Part shown: positions 25,401-35,199 of the stretch, in pieces
Position numbering within the stretch: the stretch's first letter is position 1
Layout: every line of letters begins with the position of its first letter
Assembly: GCF_958295425.1 (NCBI RefSeq)
Contig: NC_081151.1
Location: forward strand, 24,164,799-24,228,798
Source of the DNA: Solea solea
Lineage: Eukaryota > Chordata > Actinopteri > Pleuronectiformes > Soleidae
Direction: 5' to 3'
DNA: 64,000 bases
Translations under genes and position numbers: made by a program
Notes under the pieces: generated by a model
Databases searched by the model: none
Told to the model about the DNA's origin: nothing
What the model saw: only the letters and a program-made list of their open reading frames with translations

Positions 25401-26036
25401 AGACACAGTTGCACACACACGGAGACACAGACAGAGGTACACACACACACAGAGACACAGACAGAGGTACACACACACACAGAGACACAGGACACAGGTA
25501 CAGAGACACAGGTGCACACACACAGAGACACAGGTGCACACACAGAGAGACACAGGTACGCACACAGAGACACAGGTACACACACGGAGACACAGGTACG
25601 CGCACACACACACACACACAGAGACACAGGTACGCAGGTACGCAGGTACGCACACACACTCTCTTACTGTGTGTGTGTGTGTGTGTGTGTAGGTTCCCGA
25701 CTACTATGACATCATCAAGAAGCCGATGGCGCTGAGTGTGATCAGAGAGCGAGTGAACAGCTGTGAATATCAGTCAGCAGGTGAGGGGAGGAGTCGTGTG
25801 TTGTGAACGTGTTGAGCAGGTGTGTGTGGGCGTGTCTAACAGTGGTTTCCTGTGTGTCAGGTGACTTCATCTCAGACGTGGAGCTCATGTTCTCTAACTG
25901 TCTCCACTACAACCCTCGTCACACCAACGAGGCTAAAGCGGGAAACCGTCTGCAGCAGTTCTTCTACGCTGAACTCAGGAGGCTGGGCCTGTCGGAGCTT
26001 AGCTCCGCCCCCAGCGCCAAACGATCCCGACACTGA
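9391..26036 (+). CDS. baz1a: BAZ1A / ACF1, bromodomain and PHD chromatin remodelling subunit, about 1417 aa
   Basis: ACF1 is the large partner of the ISWI ATPase SMARCA5 in the ACF and CHRAC nucleosome-spacing complexes (family knowledge). There are 29 coding exons: 9391-9503, 11225-11494, 12194-12340, 12436-12540, 12958-13045, 14300-14422, 14503-14706, 14830-14925, 15044-15182, 15284-15415, 15625-15945, 16042-16207, 17336-17422, 17517-17599, 17674-17756, 19413-19642, 19722-19936, 20826-20956, 21035-21144, 21214-21359, 22456-22527, 22618-22700, 22787-22951, 23035-23261, 23342-23440, 23510-23676, 23759-23946, 25693-25780 and 25861-26036. The WAC domain starts [16 protein letters not shown] charged coiled coil follows (exons 7-8), then the DDT region (about 391-455, [14 protein letters not shown]), the WAKZ/WHIM parts, a PHD finger (about 1070-1118, [14 protein letters not shown]), a polyglutamate tract and the bromodomain (about 1308-1400, [12 protein letters not shown], acetyl-lysine Asn in HYNPRH). 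Human BAZ1A is somewhat longer (1556 aa). Exon 4 has a tandem acceptor. Confidence 0.95.
9504..11224 (+). other. baz1a intron 1
   Basis: A 1.7-kb intron with no coding exon seen. It begins CpG-rich, carries a short GTT run at about 9975-9993, and holds a MITE at 10114-10792. A CTCCTG pyrimidine repeat (about 11188-11222) forms the tract before the exon 2 acceptor. Confidence 0.7.
10114..10792. mobile_element. MITE with TTAAAGGC-type terminal inverted repeats
   Basis: The left end reads TTAAAGGCCACATAGA. The right end, read on the other strand, gives TTAAAGGCGACATAGA, 15 of 16 matching. Inside, at about 10655-10760, a segment with AACAAGTTAATATATG and CCTCCATAAC is directly duplicated. No transposase is seen. 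It lies in baz1a intron 1. Confidence 0.75.
11505..12135 (+). repeat. 12-bp minisatellite GATCAATACTCT in baz1a intron 2
   Basis: About 52 tandem units of GATCAATACTCT, with variants GATTAATACTCT, GATTTATACTCT and CTGTG endings, begin about 10 bp after the donor at 11495. The array reads open on both strands only because its period is a multiple of three. Confidence 0.97.
13147..14290 (+). repeat. CTCTCTCGTGTGTGTG array in baz1a intron 5
   Basis: A 1.14-kb array alternates CT and GT blocks joined by CG or TG. Rare variants (GTATGTG, CTGTCGTG, CGTGGGTG) recur at spacings of about 440 bp (for example near 13345 and 13795, and near 13427 and 13868). This shows a segmental duplication inside the array. 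The array ends at the exon 6 acceptor (14300). Confidence 0.95.
14950..15262 (+). repeat. CA and GT microsatellites in baz1a introns 8 and 9
   Basis: A CA run occupies about 14950-14993. GT runs occupy 15011-15027 and 15204-15258. The exon 9 coding sequence lies between them (15044-15182). Confidence 0.9.
15423..15621 (+). repeat. CA/CAGA then GT microsatellite in baz1a intron 10
   Basis: A CACAGA run at about 15423-15468 and a GT/GC run at about 15521-15620 flank 50 bp of unique sequence. The GT run abuts the exon 11 acceptor. Confidence 0.9.
16190..17275 (+). repeat. Exon-12 end plus splice donor amplified about 20 times
   Basis: The end of baz1a exon 12 and its donor (GAGGAGGCCGCACACAG joined to GTGACAC) is followed by about 19 further copies. 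They are separated by CA then GA runs of variable length, giving units of about 28-69 bp. One copy near 16559 has lost the donor. Each intact copy has the same exon-like tail and GTGACAC donor. Reading past the true donor gives an immediate in-frame TGA. Confidence 0.93.
17757..19338 (+). repeat. CACT/CA satellite filling baz1a intron 15
   Basis: About 1.58 kb of CACTCACT and CACACT units with occasional CTGT, CTCG and CTTA variants starts at the donor. It has no stop codon in the reading frame of exon 15 because the repeat lacks stop triplets. Confidence 0.97.
19898..20110 (+). repeat. Exon-17 end plus donor triplicated (70-bp unit)
   Basis: The last part of baz1a exon 17 (CTGCTGCTCACACACAC to CGCTCACAG) and its GTAACACACAC donor recur about 70 and 140 bp downstream. 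The copies are separated by CCTGACCTCTGACCTCTG. A diverged fourth copy (ACTCACAGGTAACACACC) sits at about 20767-20785, near the exon 18 acceptor. Use of a later donor would add a short tail then TGA. Confidence 0.93.
21367..21430 (+). repeat. 11-bp repeat CTGGACCAGGT in baz1a intron 20
   Basis: Five to six tandem copies begin about 7 bp after the donor at 21360. Confidence 0.9.
21431..22455 (+). other. baz1a intron 20, remainder
   Basis: No coding exon is seen. The sequence is AT-rich and mostly unique. Imperfect ATCAATATCAATG-type stretches near 21500-21570 resemble degraded DNA-transposon ends. A CACTACACTACA run lies at 22145-22165. A CA run at 22427-22454 leads into the exon 21 acceptor. 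Confidence 0.5.
23947..25655 (+). repeat. CACAGACACAGGTACA satellite filling baz1a intron 27
   Basis: About 1.7 kb of CA-rich units with CAGA, GAGACGC and GGTAC punctuation begins at the donor of exon 27 (CAG joined to GTACACAC). The donor-like motif CACAGGTACACAC recurs many times. The intron (23947-25692) is 1746 nt, a multiple of three, and stays open in the exon 27 frame until the TAG that forms the acceptor of exon 28. Confidence 0.95.
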
Positions 26037-26304
26037 CCACGCCCCCACGCCCGCCGCCACCTGTCCTTGGCGTCGGAAACACTTGTCCTTCGTCTCTTCT
26101 GTTTTCTACATGGACCAAACCCATGGTGACTGAGCAGGAAGTGATGTCATCACTCCTCTGACATCATCACCTTCTTTGTTATTATTTCTTGTTGACGTTG
26201 ACTGAGCTCATTAAATGTTCATGAATAGAAAGTTGATTATTGAGCAGTTTAGACTTTTGACCTTTGACCTTTGCATTTCTAGCTTTTGTGTTCTAACTTT
26301 TGGA

Positions 26305-26337
<33 letters not shown>

Positions 26338-26474
26338 TGTGTGTGAGAGGGGCGGGGTCAGGCTGTCAAAACTACACTGGAGCCACTGCAGCAGCGCCCC
26401 CTGCCTGTATTTATTTAGTTTCAGTTTGTCTTTATTTATGACTGATAGACTCTGATGTTCATTAATGATGTAAA

Positions 26475-26480
26475 AATAAA
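26475..26480 (+). terminator. Poly(A) signal of baz1a
   Basis: AATAAA 439 bp after the stop codon, followed by T/G-rich sequence and then a CA repeat. Confidence 0.65.
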
Positions 26481-26516
26481 TGAGGTTTTATAAAAACACC
26501 TGCTGTTTGTCTGTTT

Positions 26517-26553
<37 letters not shown>

Positions 26554-27229
26554 CATGTGAGGTGGGAGGAGCTCAACCAAAGGTGTGTCATCAGTGAGTT
26601 CAAAGGTCACTTTTCCTGCCGACACAGGTGAGTGTTGATTCACTGTGTGAAACTTAATAAAACTATTTTAAAAGCGTTTTTACTTTGGACACATTTTACA
26701 CATGTTTACATTTGATATGAAAGTGTTTCCACGTTAAAACACACACACACTAACAAAACATTTTCCTTCAGGATAATAAAAGAATTCTGATTCACACACA
26801 CACATACAGGAGCACACACACATACAGGAGCGCACACACACACATACAGGAGCACACACACACATACAGGAGCACACACACACGCACACACATTTAGGAT
26901 CATTCATGTATAAGACGGATTTTATTATTTTATTTACATCCAATGATTTTATTTAAAACAAGGACACGTGACTGCACCTGCTTTTCAAAATAAAGTTAAA
27001 TAAATTAGTTTTTTCCCTGAGATTCATGTTTGTTCAATAAGACGTTACATAAACACCAGGTACATGACACACTACTGTTATATACAGTATACTATGTATA
27101 TACTAGTATATAGTCCTTTTACTGTGTATTTTCTGCTTATGTCTCTGAGTTCAAAGCATTTCACATTTTATTAGACACACACAAACTGGATCTGGATTGA
27201 TATCCAGTCCGTTTTTTGTGATCTGCTCT

Positions 27230-27778
27230 GTGTCTCTCTGTCTGTCTCTGTCTGTCTGTCTGTCTTTGTCTTTGCCTGTCTGTCTGTCTGTGTCTCTGTC
27301 TGTCTGTCTGCCTGTTTGTGTCTCTGTCTGTCTTTGTCTCTGTCTGTCTGTCTGTCTGTGTGTGTCTCTGTCTGTCTGTCTTTGTCTCTGTCTGTCTGTG
27401 TCGCTGTCTGTCTGTCTGTTTGTGTCTCTGTCTGTCTGCCTTTGTCTCTGTCTGATTGTCTGTCTGTCTGTGTCTCTGTCTGTCTTTGTCTCTGTCTGTC
27501 TGTCTGTCTTTGTCTTTGTCTGTCTGTGTCGCTGTCTGTCTACCTTTGTCTCTGTCTGTCTGTCTGTGTCTCTGTCTGTCTGTCTGTTTGTGTCTCTGTC
27601 TGTCTGCCTTTGTCTCTGTCTGATTGTCTGTCTGTCTGCCTGTCTGTCTGTGTCACTGTCTGTCTGTCTGTGTCACTGTCTGTCTGCCTTTGTCTCTGTC
27701 TGTCTGTTTGTGTCTCTGTCTGTCTGCCTGTCTGTCTTTGTCTCTGTCTGTGTCTCTGTCTGTGTCTCTGTCTGTCTA
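27230..27778 (+). repeat. CTGT/CTCTGT pyrimidine-rich array
   Basis: CTGTCTGT units with CTCTGT, CTTTGT and CCTGT variants, all pyrimidine or G on the plus strand, lie between baz1a and cfl2. A segment containing GCCTTTGTCTCTGTCTGATT occurs twice, about 170 bp apart. Confidence 0.95.
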
Positions 27779-27921
27779 CAAATAAACATTAACAGAATAC
27801 GATAATGGAATTTAAACATTATTCTAATAAACTTGAAAATGAGCCTTTGATATAAATATAATAAAATAATTCATAAAAAACCTCCTTTTACAGTCCCTTC
27901 CGCTCCGGTCCGTGTTGTCAG

Positions 27922-27929
27922 TGACGTCA
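27922..27929 (+). promoter_or_regulatory. CRE (ATF/CREB site) in cfl2 promoter
   Basis: A perfect TGACGTCA palindrome lies 131 bp before the cfl2 start codon. It is followed by GC boxes (CCCCGCCC at about 27947) and a 13-C run at 27952-27964. The region through 28560 is CpG-rich. Confidence 0.6.
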
Positions 27930-28059
27930 CCCTGATCCCGGTGAGGCCCCGCCCCCCCCCCCCCTCCTCCTCCTCCTCCTCCTCCTCTCTGTCGCTACCT
28001 TTCACCTCAGTCAAACCCTGATCTGACGGCGTCGCAGCGCGGACAAACCCCGGGAAATC

Positions 28060-31000
28060 ATGGTAAGAACCGAGCCCGGTCCGGTTCCATAGGAGCTCCG
28101 CGTTCGGGGCCTCTGGGGCCCCCGGCAGCGGTAGACAGAGGCCGGCAGAGGAGCGCTGCGGCTCGGCCGCGGCTCCTCCTCAGGACCGTTATGTGTCTCC
28201 GCGGCAGCAGCAGCATGGCCGCCGTTCTCCGGCCTCCGCACCGACACCGTTACTCGGTGTTCCCGCCTCGTTCTCACCGCTTTCACGGGCGGGAATTTTA
28301 CCCGTGTCGTTTCCGGAGGTTTTTTCCCCCCACATTTGTTTCGTTAGTGACCGGTGAAACGGTCACGTCTGAGAGCCGGGCCAGGCCGGGTCGGGCCGGG
28401 CCAGGCCGCAGGCCGTGTGGCTCAGGGCGGCCATCTTATTCCGGCTGCCGGACTGAGCCGCTGCACCCGGTCCGGTCCGAACCCGGTGTAAGGACCCGGA
28501 GCTCGGACCCGGACTGGCCTAGACCCGCGAGTGTTAACGTGAGCCGGTTCTGCTGAGACCGGAGCGGGTTATGTGAGTTAAATCCGGGTTATTTAAACCG
28601 AGTCAGACTGCAGAGTCACGGTTATGGAGGCCTGAGAGGGACAAATACAGCAGGACCAGGTCCAGGATCAGGTCCTGGTCAGGATCCGGATCATACAGTC
28701 AGTTAAATAATAACCTTCAGCCAAATGTAATGAAATCATTGATCAGTGATTGATTTTATTGATCAGTTCAGATTCAACACATTTTAACAGCTTTAAAAAA
28801 ATATTCTCATTGATTAAAAAAAGGTTGTTCTTTTTCTCACTGAAATGTTTTTAATACACAGTCCTAGTGATTTATCTGAAACTACCACAGGGGGGCACCG
28901 CAGCATCATCATATCTGTGACTGTTGTCATGGCAACGACGGATCTTAAACGTTAGTTTGCTTATGTTGAGATAAAATGTAGAATCTCTTCAGAGGACAGG
29001 AGGCTCCGCCCATCACGGTGACATCGTTCTGTCTCGCTTTGATTCAAACGTGATTTTCTGCATCTGATTATTCTTAATAATCACTTGTGTGAGATCACGT
29101 GGCTCTACACGCGCTGCAGTCACATGACATATTTCAATGTTTAAGTCAAGAAAATGAATAAAACCGCGATGAAGTCAGATTACTGAATCCACTGAAGCTC
29201 CTGAGATCAGATTACTGCAGATTCAGTCAGATTACTGAATCCACTGAAGCTCCTGTGATCAGATTACTGCAGATTCAGTCAGATGACTGAATCCACTGAA
29301 GCTCCTGTGATCAGATTACTGCAGATTCAGTCAGATGACTGAATCCACGGAAGCTCCTGTGATCAGATTACTGCAGATTCAGTCAGATTACTGAATCCAC
29401 GGAAGCTCCTGTGATCAGATTACTGCAGATTCAGTCAGATTACTGAATCCACTGAAGCTCCTGTGATCAGATTACTGCAGATTCAGTCAGATTACTGAAT
29501 CCACGGAAGCTCCTGTGATCAGATTACTGCAGATTCAGTCAGATTACTGAATCCACTGAAGCTCCTGTGATCAGATTACTGCAGATTCAGTCAGATTCCT
29601 GAATCCACTGAAGCTCCTGTGATCAGATTACTGCAGATTCAGTCAGATTACTGAATCCACTGAAGCTCCTGAGATCAGATTACTGCAGATTCAGTCAGAT
29701 TACTGAATCCACTGAAGCTCCTGAGATCAGATTACTGCAGATTCAGTCAGATTACTGAATCCACTGAAGCTCCTGAGATCAGATTACTGCAGATTCAGCC
29801 AGATTACTGAATCCACTGAAGCTCCTGTGATCAGATTACTGCAGATTCAGTCAGATTACTGAATCCACTGAAGCTCCTGTGATCAGATTACTGCAGATTC
29901 AGTCAGATTACTGAATCCACTGAAGCTCCTGTGATCAGATTACTGCAGATTCAGTCAGATTACTGAATCCACTGAAGCTCCTGTGATCAGATTACTGCAG
30001 ATTCAGACAGATTACTGAATCCACTGAAGCTCCTGTGATCAGATTACTGCAGATTCAGTCAGATTACTGAATCCACTGAAGCTCCTGAGGTTAGGTGTGG
30101 GAGAGTGAGTGCTTTACATGATGTTGACATGTTTTTACAGATGTTATGATCATGTGATGAAGCGTCAGATGTTAATTCATTCATTAATGTTCCAACAGTT
30201 GTGTTAGTGGTAAACTGAGCTGACTGTGTGTGTGTGTGTGTGTGCGTGCAGGCGTCAGGTGTGACAGTGAACGATGAGGTCATCAGAGTCTTCAATGACA
30301 TGAAGGTGAGGAAGTCGTCCACCCAGGACGAGGTGAAGAAGAGGAAGAAGGCCATTCTGTTCTGTCTCAGCGACGATAAGAAGAAGATCATCGTGGAGGA
30401 GGGGAAGGAGATCCTGGTGGGCGAGATCGGCGAGACCGTGGAGGACCCCTACATCTCCTTCGTTAAGCTCCTCCCCCCCAACGACTGCAGATACGGCCTG
30501 TACGACGCCACCTACGAGACCAAGGAGTCCAAGAAGGAGGACCTGGTCTTCATCTTCTGGTATGAAGTTTGTGAGCGGGGTCAAGGGTCACGATCAGTCA
30601 CAGAACAGATGTCTTATGTTGTGTAAGATAATATCGGCCCAGTATTTATGTATTTATGTATTTATGTGTTCGTGATCTGTCCGAGTAAACGCTCGTTTAT
30701 GTTATGCAGGAAGTAGAGGTGGTAGTAGTAGTAGAGGAAATTCAACTGAACAGGAAGAGCCTTTTATTTCGACAGTCACAGCAGCAATGAAGACGCCACA
30801 TCCTGTCATTGACTACATAAACACTGTAATTTACAGTGTATTTACAGCGTATTTACAGCGTAATTAAGTGTATTTTACAGTGTATTTACAGCATGTTTTA
30901 CAGTGTATTTACGGCATATATTACAGAGTAACTTACTGTGTATTTACATCGTATTTTAGAGTGTAGTTTACAGTGTATTTACAGCGTGTTTTACAGTGTA

Positions 31001-31904
31001 TTACACTAATGTATTTTATTAAATGTTACACATGTAACATGTAAAATGTGTAACATCTGTAACATATACAACATAAAACCGTGTTTCTATTTTAACACAC
31101 ACACACACGCACAGTGTGTTTGTTCACAGATGAGCTTTGTAACCAGTTTGACCTCTGACCTCTGAACCCTGACGACTGCTGTAAAGTCTTGTGACCGATG
31201 AGTTCATTTCTCTCCCGAACGTTCAGTCAGTTCTGCTGGTTCTGGTTCTGTCTGTGGTTCTGGTTCTGTTGATGTTCATTTGGAGCTCACAGAAACAGAG
31301 GCTGGTGTTTATTGCACAGGAAGTCAGTTTCACAGTTTGACAAAATAAAAGTCTTTGTTGGTTTAGTTTGAATTTTAACGTCTTTTCTTTTCCATGATTT
31401 ATTCATCAACGATCTCATAACTGCGACCCGCTGCACACAGGAAGTGATTAGTTTATGTGGAGACAGGCGGAGGCATTCTTGACTCCGCCCACCCCGGTCT
31501 CATGGTTCTGTTTGTAGACGGCAAACAAATCAAAAGTTACGCACTGCTCCTTTTAACTTTTAGTTCTTTCTGTGGTTCTGACTGTTTATGGTTCTGGTTC
31601 TGACTGGTTCTGGTTGTGGTTCCTCCTCAGGGCTCCAGAATCAGCGCCGATGAAGAGTAAGATGATCTACGCCAGCTCCAAAGACGCCATCAAGAAGAAG
31701 TTTACAGGTGAGTGGTCAGCTGCTGAGGTCAGAGGTCACACGTGACAATGGTCAGTGATGGGTGAGTAACTCTGACCTTTGACCCCTGCAGGCATCAAAC
31801 ATGAGTGGCAGGTGAACGGTCTGGAGGACATCCAGGACCGCAGCACGCTGGCGGAGAAACTGGGCGGGAACGTGGTCATTTCTCTGGAAGGCAAACCGCT
31901 GTGA
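28060..31904 (+). CDS. cfl2: Cofilin-2, actin-depolymerising factor, 166 aa
   Basis: Four coding exons (28060-28062, 30252-30559, 31631-31707, 31792-31904) encode 166 residues, the usual cofilin length. Exon 1 contributes only the start ATG, as in other cofilin genes. The protein begins [20 protein letters not shown], with Ser3 (the LIM-kinase site) and the nuclear localisation-like KKRKK near residue 30. One ADF-homology domain fills the chain, with [38 protein letters not shown] and the C-terminus [12 protein letters not shown]. Cofilin severs and depolymerises actin filaments; CFL2 is the muscle-enriched form (family knowledge). Position between baz1a and snx6 matches human 14q13 and supports cfl2 over cfl1. 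Intron 1 is 2.2 kb and holds a 52-bp minisatellite. Confidence 0.96.
29160..30090 (+). repeat. 52-bp minisatellite, about 17 copies, in cfl2 intron 1
   Basis: A highly uniform 52-bp unit contains GATCAGATTACTGCAGATTC then AGTCAGATTACTGAATCCAC then TGAAGCTCCTGT. Variants are limited to single bases (CTGAG/CTGTG, CCACT/CCACG, ATTAC/ATGAC). Uniformity implies recent expansion or homogenisation. The unit has PstI-like CTGCAG and repeated GATTACTG half-units. Confidence 0.97.
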
Positions 31905-32155
31905 TGTCATCCGGACCCAAGCACCTGACCCCGCTGACCCCGCCCACACTCACTCACTCACTCACTCACTCACCGCTTACTCTCTCTGTCCTATGTTCTG
32001 AACGAGTTTCTAGTGTCTTTAGGCCACTTTGTTTCCTGTTTTTGTTCTTTTCACTTTGTTCCAACATGAAGGAGATCTCATTAACATAACGATATGCAAA
32101 CCCCTCCCACTTTTGTTGCCACATGACTTCTGTTTAAAGTTCATCCCGGGAAGGT

Positions 32156-32157
<2 letters not shown>

Positions 32158-32204
<47 letters not shown>
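32158..32204 (+). repeat. (CT)n microsatellite in cfl2 3' UTR
   Basis: About 23 uninterrupted CT units lie 250 bp after the cfl2 stop codon. Confidence 0.95.
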
Positions 32205-32206
<2 letters not shown>

Positions 32207-32356
32207 CAGAGTTTTGCCAAAAAAAAGTCCATGTGAAAGAATCGGCCACGTGTCGGAGGCGAGCGCCGCGACCTGTCGCCAAGCTCCGCCTCCTGCAGCA
32301 CACGTTTCTTTACATATGACTTTTATTTATTACTGTAACGTGTTGTTTCTTCTCCC

Positions 32357-32387
<31 letters not shown>

Positions 32388-32694
32388 ACACTAAACTCTA
32401 AATTCTCCACCGTCTTTGTTCGTAGACTTTTATTTTGTAACGAAACACTACAGGAAGCAGATTTGACCCCAGCAGTGAGAGACAACAACATGATGACATC
32501 ATCACCACCATCGTCATCTTCATCGTCCGGAGCCTTAAAGTGGAACGTTGTTTGTGAGATCATCACAGGAAGCCACGCTGCAATAAAAGCCTGTGGCAGA
32601 TCTGACTCTGAGTCCCCGCCTCCTTTTCTGCCTCCACCAATCACAGAGCACACACACACACATACACTCACTGTCAACCTCATTTAAACGTTTC

Positions 32695-32700
32695 AATAAA
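32695..32700 (+). terminator. Candidate poly(A) signal of cfl2
   Basis: AATAAA about 790 bp after the stop. Another AATAAA at 32582 could serve instead. Confidence 0.5.
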
Positions 32701-33059
32701 CAGAACCATGAATAGAACCAGTACAGTTCACATAGAACTGGTGTCACCTCAGTGTCGTCTGACAGAACCCAGTGGACTTGGTGACCAGTCTGAATCCAGT
32801 AGAACCAGAAGACTAGAGCCCAGGGGGATCCAAATAAACGGAACCTTTTAGAACCCTCATAAACTCATCAGAACGCTGGAGAAGTCTGAATAACCTCACC
32901 AGAACCTGCAGTAGAGAACTACAGTGATGTCAGAACAAATGGGCCTCAGTAGAACCCTGTCACAACATGTTAGCAGAACCAATCCTGGAAACAAGTTCAC
33001 TGTGGGTTCTATAATCTGAACAGAACCACAGTCTATTTATGTACATGAACATATGTTCT

Positions 33060-33330
33060 CAGAACCAGGTGACTGTGTGACTCAGAACCAGAACCAGGTG
33101 ACTGTGTGACTGTGTGACTCAGAACCAGAACCAGGTGACTGTGTGACTGTGTGACTCAGAACCAGAACCAGACGTTAGAAGAACCTGATCCTGCTGCTGC
33201 TGAGAACATGTGAAAAGACCCAAACCTGAGTCTTCTGTTACAAAGGCAAGAGGACAGAGAGGACAGTGTGGACAGAGAGGACAGTGTGGACAGTGAGGAC
33301 AGTGAGGACAGAGAGGACAGTGAGGACATG
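33060..33330 (+). repeat. Two short minisatellites upstream of snx6
   Basis: 33060-33170 repeats GACTGTGTGACT with CAGAACCAGAACCAG. 33248-33330 repeats GAGGACAGTGTGGACAGA. Both are imperfect. Confidence 0.85.
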
Positions 33331-33483
33331 ATGGAGAAAGAACATTACGTCATTATAGGATTTTTTTAATGTTTTAATATATGAATATGATCCTTACGGC
33401 TATTTAGTTTTATTTTATTTCATTTCCGGCGGATGACACGATGGTGACGTGTCACCACTTCCTGTCTCCACCCGTTGGCAGCC

Positions 33484-33936
33484 ATGATGGTGGGTTTGTG
33501 TCTTGTCTGTGTCTCTGTCGTCTGTTTATTTGTTGTTGTCCTCTCCTCTGCTCTGTAATGGCGGCTCAGTCCCCGCCCCGGTGTCCCCGGTGTCTGTCTG
33601 TCTTTGTCCCCGCTGCTGTTGTTGTGTGTTCGTCGGTAACTAACGGCTCTGTTCTCGGTGTCTCTGCAGCAGGAAGGGCTGGACGACGGACCCGACTTCC
33701 TCTCCGAGGAGGAGCGAGGAGTGAGTGCTCTGTCTTCACCTGTCTGTCCTCATCTGTCTTCACCTGTCTGTCCTCATCTGTCTTCACCTGTCTGTCCTAA
33801 CGAAGGCTGCGTGTTAGCTTTAGCTGTAGCTCGGTGTTTGTTGTCGTCGATTCACGTTAGCTCCATGCTAACTCAGTGTTAGCCGCGGTCACCTGTGGTT
33901 TAACCGTTGTTTTATACACACACACAGTGTCTAATA

Positions 33937-33974
<38 letters not shown>

Positions 33975-35168
33975 TAAAACTAACGAGCCGCTGATTAACG
34001 TTGATGAGTCGGTCACATGACTGCGATACACACACACACAGGGACACTGTCAATAGTAAAAGTCACATGTGTAAAGTTGAGGTAAAATAGGACAGAGTGA
34101 GACATCGTGTACTAAACAAAGATGACCCACCCCCACCCACACCCACAGGAGTCGTTGATCCACTGCTGCCTCCATCACTGAGTTCACATGTGTTCGTTTG
34201 AAAACATTAAAGTCAGTGACACAAAGTGACCACACGAGGCAGCAGAGGAGCAGCAGCTCCTGTGTGCTCACAAAGACGCGGTCATGTGACGCAGATAAAG
34301 ACGAGATCATGTGACGTAGATAAAGACGCGGTCATGTGACGTAGATAAAGACGAGACCGTGTGACGTAGATAAAGACGAGATCATGTGAAGCAGATAAAG
34401 ACGAGATCATGTGACGTAGATAAAGACGAGATCATGTGACGTAGATAAAGACGCGATCATGTGACGTAGATAAAGACGAGATCATGTGACGTAGATAAAG
34501 ACGAGATCATGTGACGTTGACAGTAGTTTTGCTGTCTACGTCTGTCTCATGCTGTTTCTCAGCAGCAGGGGGCGCTCACAGAGCTCAGTCAGCTGATGGT
34601 ATCACACTTTGTCAGGATCCTGAACCCTGTCCCTTCAAAGTCCAGACTTGCTATGCTCCACCCCCCAGTGGGAGGAGCCAGTTTCAAATAAAAACTTAAG
34701 TGTGTGAGACTGTAGAGCGTGACGTCAGATGAAAACATGATCAGCAGTTTATTGAGTGATGCATTATGGGTCATGTGGCGTCTGTCTCTCTGCAGCCGCG
34801 GGCGGTGAACGTGGATCTGCAGACGGACGCCACGCTTCAGGTGGACATCTCTGACGCTCTGAGTGAGAGAGACAAGGTCAAATTCACTGTCCACACCAAG
34901 GTGAGAGAGAGAGACCATGACCTTCATCAGCTCACAGAGTTGTGAACGTGTGAGTGTGTGCTGACATGAATGACGTGTCCACAGAGCACGCTCCCTAACT
35001 TCAAACAGAACGAGTTCTCTGTGGTTCGACAACACGAGGAGTTTATCTGGCTGCACGACTCGTTTGTGGAAAATGAAGAGTACGCAGGATACATCGTAAG
35101 ATCCACACACACAGTCGTTTACGTTGTTGTTGTTGGTGGTGGTGGTGTTTACGTTGTTGTTGTTTACG

Positions 35169-35199
<31 letters not shown>

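Larger units (their letters stand above)
26037..28059. other. baz1a 3' UTR, spacer and cfl2 promoter
   Basis: No coding sequence is seen. AATAAA at 26475-26480 probably ends baz1a. CA and GT runs lie at 26307-26344 and 26519-26551. A CA/CATACAGGAG repeat lies at 26795-26890. A 550-bp CTGT/CTCT array lies at 27230-27778. The last 160 bp are the CpG-rich cfl2 promoter. Confidence 0.6.
31905..33483. other. cfl2 3' UTR and spacer before snx6
   Basis: No coding sequence is seen. A CT microsatellite lies at 32158-32204 and a CA run at 32358-32382. AATAAA occurs at 32582 and 32695. From 32700 to 33200 the sequence is rich in AGAACC words, with a GACTGTGTGACTCAGAACCA repeat at 33060-33170. A GAGGACAGTGTGGACAGA repeat lies at 33248-33330. 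The snx6 promoter follows. Confidence 0.6.

Noticed and set aside
23728..25692. 650-codon frame with a plausible N-terminus and [10 protein letters not shown] tail
   Set aside because: The first part is true baz1a exon 27. The tail is the intron 27 repeat ending at the acceptor TAG, and the bromodomain resumes at 25693.
29160..30090. Regular 52-bp repeats suggesting a CRISPR array
   Set aside because: The repeats are directly contiguous with no unique spacers, in an intron of a vertebrate gene. This is a minisatellite.
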